The notes under the pieces were generated by a model, which did no database searches, was not told where the DNA came from, and saw nothing but the letters and a program-made list of their open reading frames with translations. Shown piece after piece: positions 36,785-47,715 of a DNA stretch of 64,000 nucleotides. Within the stretch, counting starts at the first letter, position 1; each line of letters begins with the position of its first letter. Made by a program: the position numbers and the translations under genes. Source of the DNA: Thysanoteuthis rhombus (lineage: Eukaryota; Mollusca; Cephalopoda; Oegopsida; Thysanoteuthidae); assembly GCA_963457665.1 (NCBI GenBank), contig OY735212.1, positions 2,591,897-2,655,896 on the forward strand, given 5' to 3'.

Positions 36785-36872
36785 CTCCAGGAATCCGAAC
36801 TACCACCGATAGGGTAGCCACTTCATAGTAGTGATGCTATTACCATTGAGCTAAACCACATCCAGTAATACT
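36785..36872 (-). mobile_element. tRNA-like SINE head
   Basis: Minus strand: GGATGTGGTTTAGCTCAATGG, then TAATAGCATCAC, an anticodon-like region, and GGTAGTTCGGATTCC. Both polymerase III boxes are near consensus at tRNA spacing. The acceptor ends do not pair (GGATGTG against TGGAGCA), which argues against a functional tRNA. A body may extend left to about 36730. Confidence 0.65.
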
Positions 36873-36978
36873 AAGGCACAAACAACTATTTTCACACCGC
36901 ATTCTCATCTCATTCGTTCTCGGTTTTCGCTTTTTTTCTGTCGGATCATGTATATCCATTTCTCAATACACACATAAG

Positions 36979-36982
<4 letters not shown>

Positions 36983-37023
<41 letters not shown>

Positions 37024-37034
37024 CAACAACAACA
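36983..37034. repeat. (CA)n(CAA)n microsatellite
   Basis: CA dinucleotides then ACAACAACAACA. Confidence 0.96.
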
Positions 37035-38379
37035 CATTCTTATCCTTTGATATACAAACATGCAGACAAACTTCATGTCTTTATAACAACTTAAGTCCTG
37101 GAACTTGTGTTTTGTGTTCATTTTCATCATACCACTGGAGAAAAATCATCAATAAAGTAAACGTGTTTATTTTAATAAATTCCTTTACGGGCAGATCTTA
37201 CCCGGAGCATAGCGTCACAAAATTATGAATTGACAAAGACAAGACTCATAAGTATTTGAACAAACAGAAATGTTGCCTGTATGGCTTGGTGTTAAGAGGT
37301 AAAACATGAAATTCATGCAAATAAAACAAATTTTACGGCAACAAGAGCGCATAAGTTTAGGCTGTTTTCAATGTTAAATTCAATCATTTGTAGAAAAAAT
37401 TCACTTCAATTCAAGTTGGAATCAGTCATTAAACACTAGAATTTAACTAAAGCCAACTAAAAACAATATAACTGAAGTGTGGTCAGAGGTTTTAACGAAG
37501 GGCCCAAGAAATGTCTCGCTGACTTGCAGACCAATATATATAGAGAGAAAATACAAACGTAAACAAGAAAGTTGCTTGCTCAAATACTTATGAGGAGTAC
37601 AGTATGTATTCTTGTGTACGCTTTAGATACACCTTATATATTACTCAGAATAATCGAAGTATTTGTAATTATAGGATTCAGTGGATGGAAGTAATAGCTA
37701 TGTTGTTCAGGGTTCAGTGGCTGACGTCCAAATTAGTCGAAAGATGAGGCGATAATTATAAACATTTTTCTCATCAGGCATTTTCTTTACGAAGACATTA
37801 CCTTCTGAAAATGACAAGCAAACGTGTTGCTGAAAATCTTATTAAGATTCCTGATGAGATATCACGACTTCATTTGAAAGTGTCTGTTACGCCTATTTCT
37901 TTTATGGAGGGGGAATGATAGAAAGCTTAGTTCAAATCATAGCAACTTTTTTGCAATCAAATCACCGAGAGATAGAAATTAACAATTGAGTGGTTTAACG
38001 AAGGAAGACAGATTCATCTTTTTTTCAAATTCAAATCGATGTATTTTTACTGATGTGTTTCTTCCTCAAGGAATGGCGAAAATAATTGCAAAGAAAACAA
38101 AAACTATGTTTGTATTATGGATGATCCTTGGTGCCAAATTTCCACAAACCGTGGACAAAGTAATTAAACAAGAAGATTCCCTTGTATCTTTTTAGCGACT
38201 ATCGATAGAATGCGGCAAACGTATCACACCATATGCTGATAGCACAGGATGTTCTTAACAAGATTAAGTCAATAATGATAAGTAAAAACATCAATTTTGA
38301 AACATGGAAAAGATTTTTAAAACGCTGTCTATTGAGTACCTTATACTTTTGAGTTCATACGGCAACAAAAATACTCGAA
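37035..38379. other. No gene seen
   Basis: AT-rich. A 69-codon plus frame at 37986-38195 is Lys/Phe-rich without a domain I recognise. Confidence 0.4.
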
Positions 38380-38860
38380 CGTGTACGGAAGTATTTAGAT
38401 GTTGACATCCTGAATAGAATGTTGAAAGTTAGGGAACGATAAAACAACAATGGAAGAATTGCTTCAAAGAATGAATGAAAGAAGAAAAACTGATCAAATT
38501 TTTCTGAGGATAAAGACTTGAATATTTCAGACGTCTAATCAAACTAAAATACATCTACAAAACACAACTAGAAGGATGTATTTACGGAAAGAGAATGAAG
38601 GGCTTTTCCAGAGTTGAACTGGTAAAAAAAAAAACACACCGGAGAATAGACTAGGTTGCAGTATGAATATTTAGTAAGGACGAAAGTGGATAGGAGGGCT
38701 TCTGTGAGATCGAACATCAACAGATATGGAACCTGAAGAAGATGTAAGAAAAGATTTACTGATGACTTGAATGGAAGAAAGAAATGCAGATGGCAGGTAA
38801 TGCAGAAGGAGGATTTGATAAATAAAAAGACAGTTTACGAAAGGCAAAGACAGTAATAAA
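38380..38860 (+). mobile_element. Non-LTR LINE (second type), fragment
   Basis: Collinear with 16480-17000: AATGAA.GAAGAAAAACTGATCAA, the ..LNISDV/YF.RLIK block, TACATCTACAAAACACAACTAG and AAGG.TGTATTTACGGAAAG. The GATATGGAACCTG.AGAAGA end matches GACATGGAACCTGGAGAAGA of the other copy. It is heavily broken. Confidence 0.65.
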
Positions 38861-38879
38861 TGATCTTCATCTAAGTTTA

Positions 38880-39480
38880 TGAAGAGAGGCCAAAAGTTGA
38901 ATGTGTGTGAATATGGATGAGGAATATACGACCTGAATAAAATAGATTGAAAAGAAAAAAGGTGAGACAGGTAGAAACAAAGGAGGCGAATGAAAAGAAA
39001 AACGGAAGTAAGAAAAGAAAAGTTATCCTGGTAAAAGAAGGAAGAAAGTGATGATATAATTGAAAATGGATATAAAATGTAAACATAAGAAAAGAGACTA
39101 AAAGATAGAAAGAAAAAAAGTGAAAGAAAAGAAGAAAGTTAAAAGAAAGAAAGACAAAAAAGAAGGAGACAAAAAGGGGAAAATAAAGTAGAAGAGAAAA
39201 AAAGGAAGACAAAAGAAAGACGAGAAGAAAGAAAGAAAAAGGAAAAAAGAAAGAAAGGTGAAAGAAAGAAAAAAAGAGAGAAAGACAAAAGACAGAAGCA
39301 AACGAAGAAAGAAGAAACTAAGTGAAAAGAAAGAAGACAAAAAGAACGAAATAAAGAAAAAAAGGATAAAGTTATAGGAAAATGAAATAAAAGAAGGTAA
39401 AGTAATAATAGCCAAAAGGGGGGATAAGAAAAATAAAAGTATAAGCGATATGTGATTTAAATGTGCTGAAATATGACAGT
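38880..39480 (-). repeat. 600 bp polypurine tract
   Basis: The plus strand is almost all A and G (GAAAG, AAAGAAG words). The opposite strand resembles the pyrimidine tract at 3760-4370 in composition. The long minus frames (poly-F/S/L) are artefacts. Confidence 0.88.
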
Positions 39481-39483
39481 ATT

Positions 39484-39628
39484 CAAAAGAAAGAAAGAAA
39501 GAAAGAAAGTGAGTAAGAAAATTGGCTGTAAGATCTAAATTGTGCGAATATGTTTGATATGTTGGAATATGAAAGAAAGAAAGAAAACCGTGGGGTGTGG
39601 ATACCCCCCCACGCACACATATACATAC

Positions 39629-39680
<52 letters not shown>

Positions 39681-39712
39681 TCACATATATATATATATGT
39701 GTGTGTGTGTTC
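39484..39712. repeat. (GAAA)n, then CA/TA/CA/TA/TG palindromic array
   Basis: GAAA tetramers at 39486-39510. From 39630 TA, ACACACAC (39671-), TA, and GTGTGTGT to 39709, so the end forms a perfect hairpin-capable palindrome. Confidence 0.92.
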
Positions 39713-39794
39713 TTTAGAAAAAAATAGGATGAAATTAACTTAAAATCAAATACCAAGTTGGGCGTTGTATTTTTCAAATGTTTGCTATACGACC

Positions 39795-39975
39795 TTTCAG
39801 TTTAGCTCAGCCAGCAAGAGGGTCACCTACCGATCAATTGGTTGTGAATTCGATTCACGGTAGGGAAATGTTCATCATGCATTGCTTCGGTTTAACTTGA
39901 CGGGATGGACAAAGCATGGAGATTTGCCTCCTTTGCAGTGAAAACAATTCTTCTTGATACAATTGAAAAACAAAG
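39795..39975 (+). mobile_element. tRNA-derived SINE, family A
   Basis: TTTAGCTCAGCCAGCAAGAG (A box) and TTGTGAATTCGATTCACGG (B box, closer to consensus than the 19.6 kb copy). The body is GGGAAATGTTCATC, ATTGCTTCGGTTTAA, GGATGGACAAAGCATGGAGATTT, TTCTTCTTGATACA. It is shorter by about 40 bp than the other copy. Confidence 0.78.
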
Positions 39976-40314
39976 CCAACTCCATACTTGAGTTTGACGA
40001 AGGAGAATAGATGGATTTATAAAGACAAAATTGATTATCAAAGAACAAACTAAACGTGGAAGGGAAGTAAATGCTCAGGAGAAAATATTGTTTCTGATAT
40101 CTTGCAGTTGAAAATAGACTTGACGTTGATCAGTTGTCTCTTTCGATTAACAGACAGTTCGTCATTGAAAGAACTAAGACCACGTACACATAGACATCCA
40201 TACACGTACACACATACACATCATTACGTGTGTGTATGTGAATGATAAGATGATTACAATTACGTATGCATGTATCATTAGATTTGACAATTTATGTCTG
40301 ACTGAATGCGATAA

Positions 40315-40420
40315 TTGTAAAGGCAATTTATTTGGAATCATATTTCGTTCGGCACCGGAATTAACCAAGTAGAAATCGAACAGCCAACTGAACTGTCGAC
40401 AGTAAAGGAACACTGATGTA
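40315..40420 (-). mobile_element. SINE fragment, inverted partner of 40508-40640
   Basis: The minus strand carries CTGTTCGATTTC and ATTCCGGTGCCGAACGAAAT. The plus strand at 40596-40618 carries GATTCCGGTGCCAAACGAAA. The two therefore look like opposite copies of one family about 180 bp apart. Confidence 0.45.
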
Positions 40421-40504
40421 TACATATCCAAATGTTTATAGCAACGACTATGGAAGAGAGAGATTTGTAGTGTAAATACGCTGTTTCGAATTTCTGATAC
40501 CGAA

Positions 40505-40640
40505 AGCATAGATAGCTCAGTCAGTAGAGTAGATTTGCATGGAGACTGATTTGGAGACTGATTTGCATGGTGGACAGTTCGTTCTGCAACTCAGACGATT
40601 CCGGTGCCAAACGAAAAAATTACCCAAAGAAATCGTCTCT
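40505..40640 (+). mobile_element. tRNA-derived SINE, family G
   Basis: AGATAGCTCAGTCAGTAGAG is a near-consensus A box. GACAGTTCGTTCTGC fills the B-box position but is later than normal because of an internal direct duplication (GGAGACTGATTTG repeated, 40540-40568). Confidence 0.65.
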
Positions 40641-40867
40641 ACAATTACCACACTCAAACATTTATACATATGTGTGTGTATGTATGTGTGTATGCAAGGG
40701 TGTGAGTATTTTCAGCCACTTTATCTCATTTTCTGTTATCAGCTAATCCAAAACGTGTAGCTGGTTCTACAAAAGCCTTCGACATAGGAATCCATTATTT
40801 AGAGATATGCGTATGTCTGTATTTATGTGCGTATGTGTATGTGATCAGCATGAGAATAAGGATATGA

Positions 40868-42090
40868 CAGAATTTCATTCATCATCATCGTCATCATCAT
40901 CATCACCTTTTTAAGCGTCCGATTCGCCAGACATCTCTATCATGGGCATTGCAGAGCCAGTATTTTTTGAATTAGTTCGTCACATTATTTTACTTTATGT
41001 CGGCTACATTTTATTGGGATAATGTTGCGAGTTGTGATTTCTTGCAGTTGTCTGACATTCTCACAACTGGTCCAGCCTATCTTTTCTCTAATATGATTTT
41101 TTTATGATCTGTGCTGTCTTATGATCTCTCCATGTTAAGCTGAGACTGATTCTCTCAAATGCATGTTGCATGGTTCTCAGTTTGAGGATCAATCTTTTGA
41201 TTGGGCTCCATAATTAAGCTCCATAGGAGACTATCGAGATGATGTGTTGGTGTTATACCCTTCTTTTTAGGACTCGTGGGATTTCATTGTTCTTCAAATT
41301 CGAACTAGCTCTACTGAAAGATTGCCAAACTAATGTGATTTAGTTGAAAAACTTTTCTTTTTAGGACTGATGGGATTTTCTTCTTCTTGAAGGTTGAGCT
41401 TGCTCTACCGAAGGCTTGTCAACCTACAAGGATTCTGTGCTTAATTTCTTCCCTTTTGGGGATTTCATAGAGACACGTTGTCCTAAGTAGATGTAGTTGT
41501 TCACTCTCTTCAGTTCTGTATTTTCGATTTTGATTGTTGTTTCCAACAATTTCGTTGTACATGGAAAACAAGCACGGGAACAGCTAGCTCCAGAAGAAGC
41601 TACTTGTCCATCAACCATCTCTATCCTATTAACAACCTAAGAGAGAAAGCAACAGAATATAGAATTCTACTAGTCGTAGCATTTATTGACTTTAAAAAAG
41701 CCTTGGACCGAATGGCAATCCCCCAAATCATTGAAGCAACTATACAACAAGGTGTAAACACCGGACAAGTCAAAACAGTGCAACATATCTACCGTGACAG
41801 CAGTTCCTTCATCAGACTACATAAAGAAGCTAAGCCATTTTGATCAGAAAAGGTGTTAGACAAAGTGATAGCAGCTCACCAAAACTCTTCACTGCCTGCC
41901 TTGAGGTGATCTTCGGAAATGTACACCGACACAAAGAATCAGAATAGACGGCGGATACCTAAGTAATCTCTGATTTCCTGACGATATCTCCCTTTTTGTT
42001 AAGAACCTTCTTGGACTCCAAAAAACGCAAAACGAACTGAAGGTTGGCGTACGCTTGACCTTCAGTTAAACGAATTTCAAGAACCATATT
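40868..42090 (-). mobile_element. RTE-like LINE with inverted 5' part (twin-priming structure)
   Basis: The 3' part lies on the minus strand (about 41575 down to 40880). It runs from ..TIKIENTELKRVNNYIYLGQ, RVSMKSPK and the 3' connection blocks to the terminal motif and a (GAT)n tail at 40883-40911. The 5' part lies on the plus strand (41578-42085): APEEATCPSTI, LLVVAFIDFKKALDRMAIPQ, GVNTGQVKTVQHIYRDSSS, then DGGYLSNL.FPDDISLF and ..LQKTQNELKV. The last part keeps a FPDD version of the RT YADD/FADD motif. The inverted block ends close to where the 3' block starts on the element map, as expected for twin priming with little sequence loss. Both parts have stops. Confidence 0.82.
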
Positions 42091-42094
42091 AATA

Positions 42095-42450
42095 GTTGAC
42101 AATATGGAAAAAAATGTAAATGTTTTTAGCACACATAAACAATTTATTGCAAATCCCACCGCTGAATGATGACTGTAACAAGATCCTTGATAAATTCTAC
42201 CAGCTTGGATACACACGCACACTGGGTGATTAGGCTATATTTATGAAAAATGTGAGCAGCCCACGCCACCCTTCCCCTTAGTGTGAGATGACAATAAATA
42301 ATGACAATTTCTGCCCAATTATCATCTTTGAAGTGGTGCAAAGGTCTGCTTCTTCCATCTGTTTTTTTTTTAATTTTCCCTGATCACGGTTATACCCAAG
42401 CGAAACATGTTAAATTGTTCACATGTGCAAAAAACAACTGCAATTTCCAT

Positions 42451-42511
<61 letters not shown>

Positions 42512-43425
42512 GCCACATGAATTTGCTCTATTTCATTCTGTAAGTTGTGTCGTTTGTCATATTTTCCATTACTAAGTACATTTGCCAAATCATTTAAATA
42601 CAACTGTCAATTCTGACGGCATAGAAATAAGTAATATATATATATGTGTGTGTGTGTGTGTGCACGTATGTGTGTGTGTGATTTCCGGGTTTGTGTGTGT
42701 GTATGTGTATGCAGTACTATTCATAGGCAGTCGGAAATACTAATCATGCTTCTCTAACATTTTGAGAGTTAGAAATAGAATTTAGTTTCAATCAGCAAAA
42801 CACGGCATACCTTTTGGCATATGTTTTGGTTGTGAGTACCGATAGAAAAATGTACTATAGAATCAAATCTTTAAATCAATCAAATTAAGAATTTTTTTTT
42901 CTTTTAAGCTGCCTGAATCTACTCCAGAATCGATTTAGGAAAATGAAATGGGTTACTAACATCGGTATTTGGAAGAGTTGCTATACTACTTAGGTAATCA
43001 GATCAATATACTCATTGGAAAGAATGCAATCATAGATAAGAAACATGTTTTCATACAAACGTAATTCAATGTAAGCGTAAGCAGCAGGTTAGTTATTAGG
43101 AACAGATATACACACTTCTAAAAAATCTTAAAAGATGTCCATTTATTTCGATATCAGGAGTTTCAAGTTACCATATCAATTATTACAATACCTGATATCT
43201 AAATGTAATTAATTTTGACGTGATGATTATCGAAAGTCTTTGTTTTGAGAATGTGTTCTTAATTTAATTTTAAATTGTCGATAAAAGATCGAAATGAAAT
43301 ATCGACCGTATCGATTCTACTTAAGTAGTTCAGGTTTCCTGAAATAGAATTTCAAAGTCGCTGAAAACACTCTTGAGTTACGTCCATAGAATATAATCCT
43401 ACAATTTAGTACAGGGTTTTCAGTC
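42095..43425. other. No gene; microsatellites
   Basis: (TA)n at 42455-42507 and (GT)n at 42643-42700 with short interruptions. The rest is AT-rich and unassigned. Confidence 0.5.
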
Positions 43426-43429
43426 CCTA

Positions 43430-43640
43430 TTTCTGTGTCATCAGACCACATTGTTTCAAGGTTGTGCTTTAAGCGAATTACCCTGATGACGCCCATCCCT
43501 ATCCAGACTTTCCAGACCCTCAGCCCTTAAAGAGGGGCATCGAGTACTACTTTTAAAGTTTTTGACATGGCTCAGCTATGGATTGTCCTACCGAAAAGGT
43601 GACAAGCACTCTACCACTTGGTCACGGTGACCGACAATGT
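43430..43640 (-). mobile_element. Possible tRNA-related SINE
   Basis: Minus strand: GACCAAGTGGTAGAGTGCTTG resembles a tRNA A-box arm, followed by CATAGCTGAGCCATGTC and AGTACTCGATGCCCC. The region is less AT-rich than its flanks. No convincing B box is present. Confidence 0.35.
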
Positions 43641-44021
43641 TGAAGAGATTTGGCAATAATTAAGGTTGGCAAACACTTGAAAACAATTTTCAAAGACCTC
43701 AGGCAATTTGTCCAAGATTTTAACGCATATTGATCGTGTGAGCATAAACACCATCGGCTTATTTCTATTGTCTGTCCACTTTCAATTTTGCTTATTTAAG
43801 TATGACCTTATGTTGATCTGGAAGGTCATCCAAAATGAGCAGCTGTCTTTGTTCAGTAGACAACTGCCCGTCCCTGACAAACTGCAGACAGTTGGTTTTC
43901 AAGATCTGACACATGAAATTTAAGATAACCAAAAAATAGCATACTTAAGGTTACTGCACCTTAATACTCTTCGAAGAATTCCATTAGCTCCTTCCACTTG
44001 TCAAACCATTCTGCAAAGTCC

Positions 44022-44027
<6 letters not shown>

Positions 44028-44082
<55 letters not shown>

Positions 44083-44320
44083 TAAACTCATATCTTACTG
44101 ACATGATTCGCTTAACCTTTGCCCCATCCGTTAACTTTCTTCCTTGCTGAGTGTCCAGCTATGTGCTGACATAAATGGCTGCATCAATTTCATTACATTT
44201 TTTTCGAATGTCAATTGATAAGTTCCACTGGTCATTGATTCTGAATTTAGGTCCTACTTGAGTGTAATGGCCCAATGTCAGACCATGTTATAGACATTGT
44301 TGTATGGCTATATTCATACC

Positions 44321-44390
<70 letters not shown>
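44028..44390. repeat. Two (TA)n microsatellites
   Basis: TA at 44028-44081 and 44322-44390, separated by unassigned sequence. 43641-44027 and 44391-45125 show no supported gene. Confidence 0.95.
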
Positions 44391-44391
<1 letters not shown>

Positions 44392-45129
44392 CTTAATATA
44401 TGTCTTGGGGATAATTCCAAATTCAATTACGGGATTAGTATTTATTTGTCTGGTTTCTGCAGGTAATTATCTGCAAATGTATTAGGTTGCATGTTATCTT
44501 CTAAGTAAATAAAGTATATTAAAAAGCCTCGTCGCATAAACTCGTAATGTTCCTTTGCTTAAACTGAATGAAGACGTTTCCAATACTTACATTTGTAGTA
44601 ACATAGACTGTTAAAAGTATAGACGTTGCTTTATAAGAATGTAAAACAGCCGGAAAAGATTTACTAATCTGACTACAGAAGAGTGGATTATCACAGGATG
44701 GATTAGTAAAATAGAATGTTATGCGATGATGATGGAGTAAAAATGCTGAGTTTAAAGAATAATCAAGATATAAGAACTGATACAAGCAAAAACAGAAGCG
44801 AACACAGAATCCGTTTGTGGTCAATTCTCCTAGTTCACTTCAATGCGAATCACTATGATACACGCATTCAAAATGCTTAGTGTATTCATTTATTTTATAT
44901 ATGCCGTTTTGTTTTTCTTGACAAGTCGTTTGTTTGTGTTTATAGGTGTATGCGGGTGCATATGTGTTTTGTATCGTTTTTTTCTGTTTATGAGGAAACC
45001 AATTTACTTATGTGACGTCTTTCTGGAAGGTCACCCATGGAATATATGTATATGTGTGTGTATGTGTGTAAATGTAAGATAGACATCAAAGATGCTTTGC
45101 TCGAAGAATATGATATGCAGTATCTACTC

Positions 45130-45512
45130 AATATATGGTGTACCACATCCAATTGGTAGAAAAAGGGGCTGCCTTGCTAACCATTCAGCATCTTCTGCAG
45201 GTTTCCCAGGGTCAGTAATGTGCTGTGCTTTAACCTGTACGCTTCACCTGATGGGGCCGCTAATGCTGAATTAGCCTTCACCTGCAGGAGGGTTTTCCAT
45301 CACGAGTTAGTCTCAGCTGCTATGGTTTTCTTCCTAGTGGCTTTCTTCAATTGTTCTGATTCTAACGCAATAGCTTGCAAGAAATATTGTACCGATGTCG
45401 CTGAGAAGCAGCAGTGGCCAACTTCAATGAGGTATAATGCTGACCACCACCCCTTCTCGATTACATTTTGATACTTGACTATTTTCAGTTGGTGAGAGAC
45501 GTTTATCATGTC
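45130..45512 (-). mobile_element. RLE-type LINE, C-terminal fragment
   Basis: Minus strand: QLKIVKYQNVIEKGW, SALYLIEVGHCCFSATSVQY, FLQAIALESEQLKKATRKK, TIAAETNS, and, past a stop, a ..SPFFYQLDVVH end. The 'KY..l......GW........EVG.RGF...S....L..lG.......r.AIk..se.AE..S' layout is the common C-terminal end of LINEs with a restriction-like endonuclease (R4/Dong or NeSL-like). There G-C-C-F stands where G-x-R-G-F is usual. A GT-rich run at about 45050-45070 lies past the 3' end. Confidence 0.6.
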
Positions 45513-45530
45513 CTGGGCACTATTAGTTTA

Positions 45531-45532
<2 letters not shown>

Positions 45533-45600
<68 letters not shown>

Positions 45601-45606
45601 ATATAC

Positions 45607-45637
<31 letters not shown>

Positions 45638-45640
45638 TGT
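45533..45640. repeat. TA-TG-TA microsatellite
   Basis: (TA)n to 45579, (TG)n to about 45600, then TACATA and (TA)n to 45638. Confidence 0.96.
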
Positions 45641-46436
45641 ACTCTACGCGCGACTATATTAAATTTGATTCTGAGAAATCCACTGATTCCATAGCTTTTC
45701 TTGAAACATGCATTTATATAGATGAAAAATATCCAGACCACCCTGTATACTAAACCTACAGACACTCACAACTACTTCTACTCTATCCACCCCAAACACC
45801 TGAAAAAACTACCATAATGAAGGCCATTACAATACCCAGAGAAGATACTTTTTCACAAACAAAAATAAACTCGACTGCATATCACTCATAACTATCTTTC
45901 TCCCACACGTCCATCTCGATCACCCATGATAGTCAGCGCACATCCAAAAACATAAAAGATATGATTTGCAGTAACACTACAATAAATAATCAAGTCTCAC
46001 ACAACACCATCCCCAAAACTGACAAATTTTGCAACTGCCAACAAAAGAAATAGTATATCCAGAAGCCACCACGAAAACTTTCATTAACTTTACCACAAAC
46101 AAGTCTACCATAATTCTAAATGCGGGAGGAAAAATGTCATCTACCGCCTAGAATATAATACATGCTAATTGCAATAGTGAGGCAAGTCTGAGGGGCTATT
46201 CAACATAACACTTGATAACAATAGGCAAAGGATTAAATCACCGAATCATCCCAACCTACTCCCAATAAAAACTACACATCCACACCTCAGACACAATTTT
46301 GGCACGGACACAAGATTCACAATCATTCAAGAAATAGAAAAAAATGCGTACACGACTAAAATTCTAGAACTCTATGACAATATGTGTATTAACAAACTCA
46401 AAACTCTCTCTCCTAACGAACTTAACACAAACTAAT
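45640..46436 (+). mobile_element. Penelope-like element, 3' part (RT end, linker, GIY-YIG region)
   Basis: In order: IKFDSEKSTDSIAFLETCIY, then TLYTKPTDTHNYF and HPKHLKKLP. Farther on come KCGRKNVIYRLEYNTC (46110-), HNFGTDTRFTIIQEIEKNAY (46290-) and INKLKTLSPNELNTN to a stop near 46436. The LY(T/S)KPTDTH(N/S)Y motif is diagnostic of Penelope-like RT. The V.Y.L.C..C start and the ..INKLKTL.P.GLN end bracket the GIY-YIG endonuclease of these elements. The middle of GIY-YIG is degraded, and frames shift several times. The 5' two-thirds of the element are absent. Confidence 0.8.
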
Positions 46437-46439
46437 CAA

Positions 46440-47260
46440 CCCTAACCGCATGTTTTGGGGATGGGTTCCCATCTTCAATAGCGTTTGTGTACCCTTTAGT
46501 TGTTAAAAGATTTCCATAGAAAACAAATTTGACATCAGATTTTTGCTTTGGTTGCAAAAATGGAAATCGAAAAAGCCGATGCCTCGTGGTCCCAATGGTC
46601 AGTCTGGACTGTATTCTGTCTCTGGAGAAATCTGTGGTGGTATGCTTGGATATTTTATTGGAAATAGTGTCAGCAGTTATGGGTATTTTATTGGTTGTAC
46701 TGATCAAAGGGGCAGGCATTCTTGAGCATTGGTTGTCATGGATACTGGGGAGCTGGATAGTAGTTTAATGTTAGGCTGTTTTAGTACTTGGTAAGTCGGG
46801 GATGACACTATATCTGATGTTTATCAAAATAGTGGGGTAAGAGGGTCCATGTTATGTTTGATCAAACATCCTTTGGGAAATGTCTATTCTGTATCCTTAA
46901 TGGTCATTGTAGACGTTCTGAAAGTCTGGTAGCTTTGAGTTAAACATATGAAATACCATAAAAAGGTTCTTAAATGCTGGGGTATGTGTAACTGTGTTAA
47001 GTTCTCAATGTTGGATATGCATAAAGGGGGATTAGATGTTGGGGTATTATAAGGTATGCCAATATTAAGTATATCTGGGCCTAGGTAAAGGTATAGTGTA
47101 AAGAATAGTGAGTTTGTGAGTTGAGAGTAATTACGAGTTGGAGGATTTTGGAATTAGATATCGGTTTGGTTAGGGTTGTTTGAAATATAATCTTCTGGGC
47201 CAGTTTTGAAGTTTTGCTGATCAGAAAGAAAACTCTTGTAGTCCAATCAAGGGGGAAGTT
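46440..47260 (-). other. Strand-asymmetric block, G/T-rich on plus
   Basis: Base composition flips at about 46440: the Penelope-like part is A/C-rich on the plus strand, and this block is A/C-rich on the minus strand. A 95-codon minus frame (46432-46719) starts the block, but I recognise no Penelope domain in it. It may be an oppositely oriented piece of the same element (5' UTR or N-terminal part) or unrelated DNA. Confidence 0.35.
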
Positions 47261-47619
47261 GTCTTATCATGGACATGCTTCTTGATGAGGTTCAAGTCTC
47301 AATTCAATCAAGAAACTATTTTATGTCAGATGTGCGCAGTTTATTAGTTGCCCTAGACTGATGGTTGGGACAAAAAGCAGATGAAATCGAGATGAAAAAA
47401 AATCATCATCATCCAACATATCTTTCCAGAACTTTTCCATCTCGTCTCTCCATTTTGTGTCTGGCCTTTTCCTACTGTTTTTACTGTCCCACCGGTATTA
47501 ATTAATCTTTTCTCCATCTGATGTTCTTTTTTCTCGCCACGTGCCCTATGGAACATCTGTCAAAAATAGCAATGGTTTGTTTGTCTGCGTGTATGAAGTG
47601 GTGATAGCTAGCTATTTAG

Positions 47620-47623
47620 TTAG

Positions 47624-47708
<85 letters not shown>

Positions 47709-47715
47709 AGAAAGA
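47620..47715. repeat. (TA)n(GA)n microsatellite
   Basis: TA to 47670, GA to 47700, then a run of G. 47261-47619 is unassigned. Confidence 0.95.

Noticed and set aside
36785-36872. A functional tRNA gene on minus
   Set aside because: Both promoter boxes are good but the acceptor stem does not pair, so a SINE head is the better reading.
39098-39676. 192-codon minus frame with apparent membrane segments
   Set aside because: Translation of the complement of a polypurine tract plus TA repeat.
41959-42222. 87-codon minus frame that looks protein-like near its C-terminus
   Set aside because: It is the antisense of the RTE ..YLSNL.FPDDISLF.. segment on plus.
46529-46768. Plus-strand frames with hydrophobic stretches (LLEIVSAVMGILLVV)
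   Set aside because: They lie in a strand-biased block with a competing minus frame and show no family resemblance.
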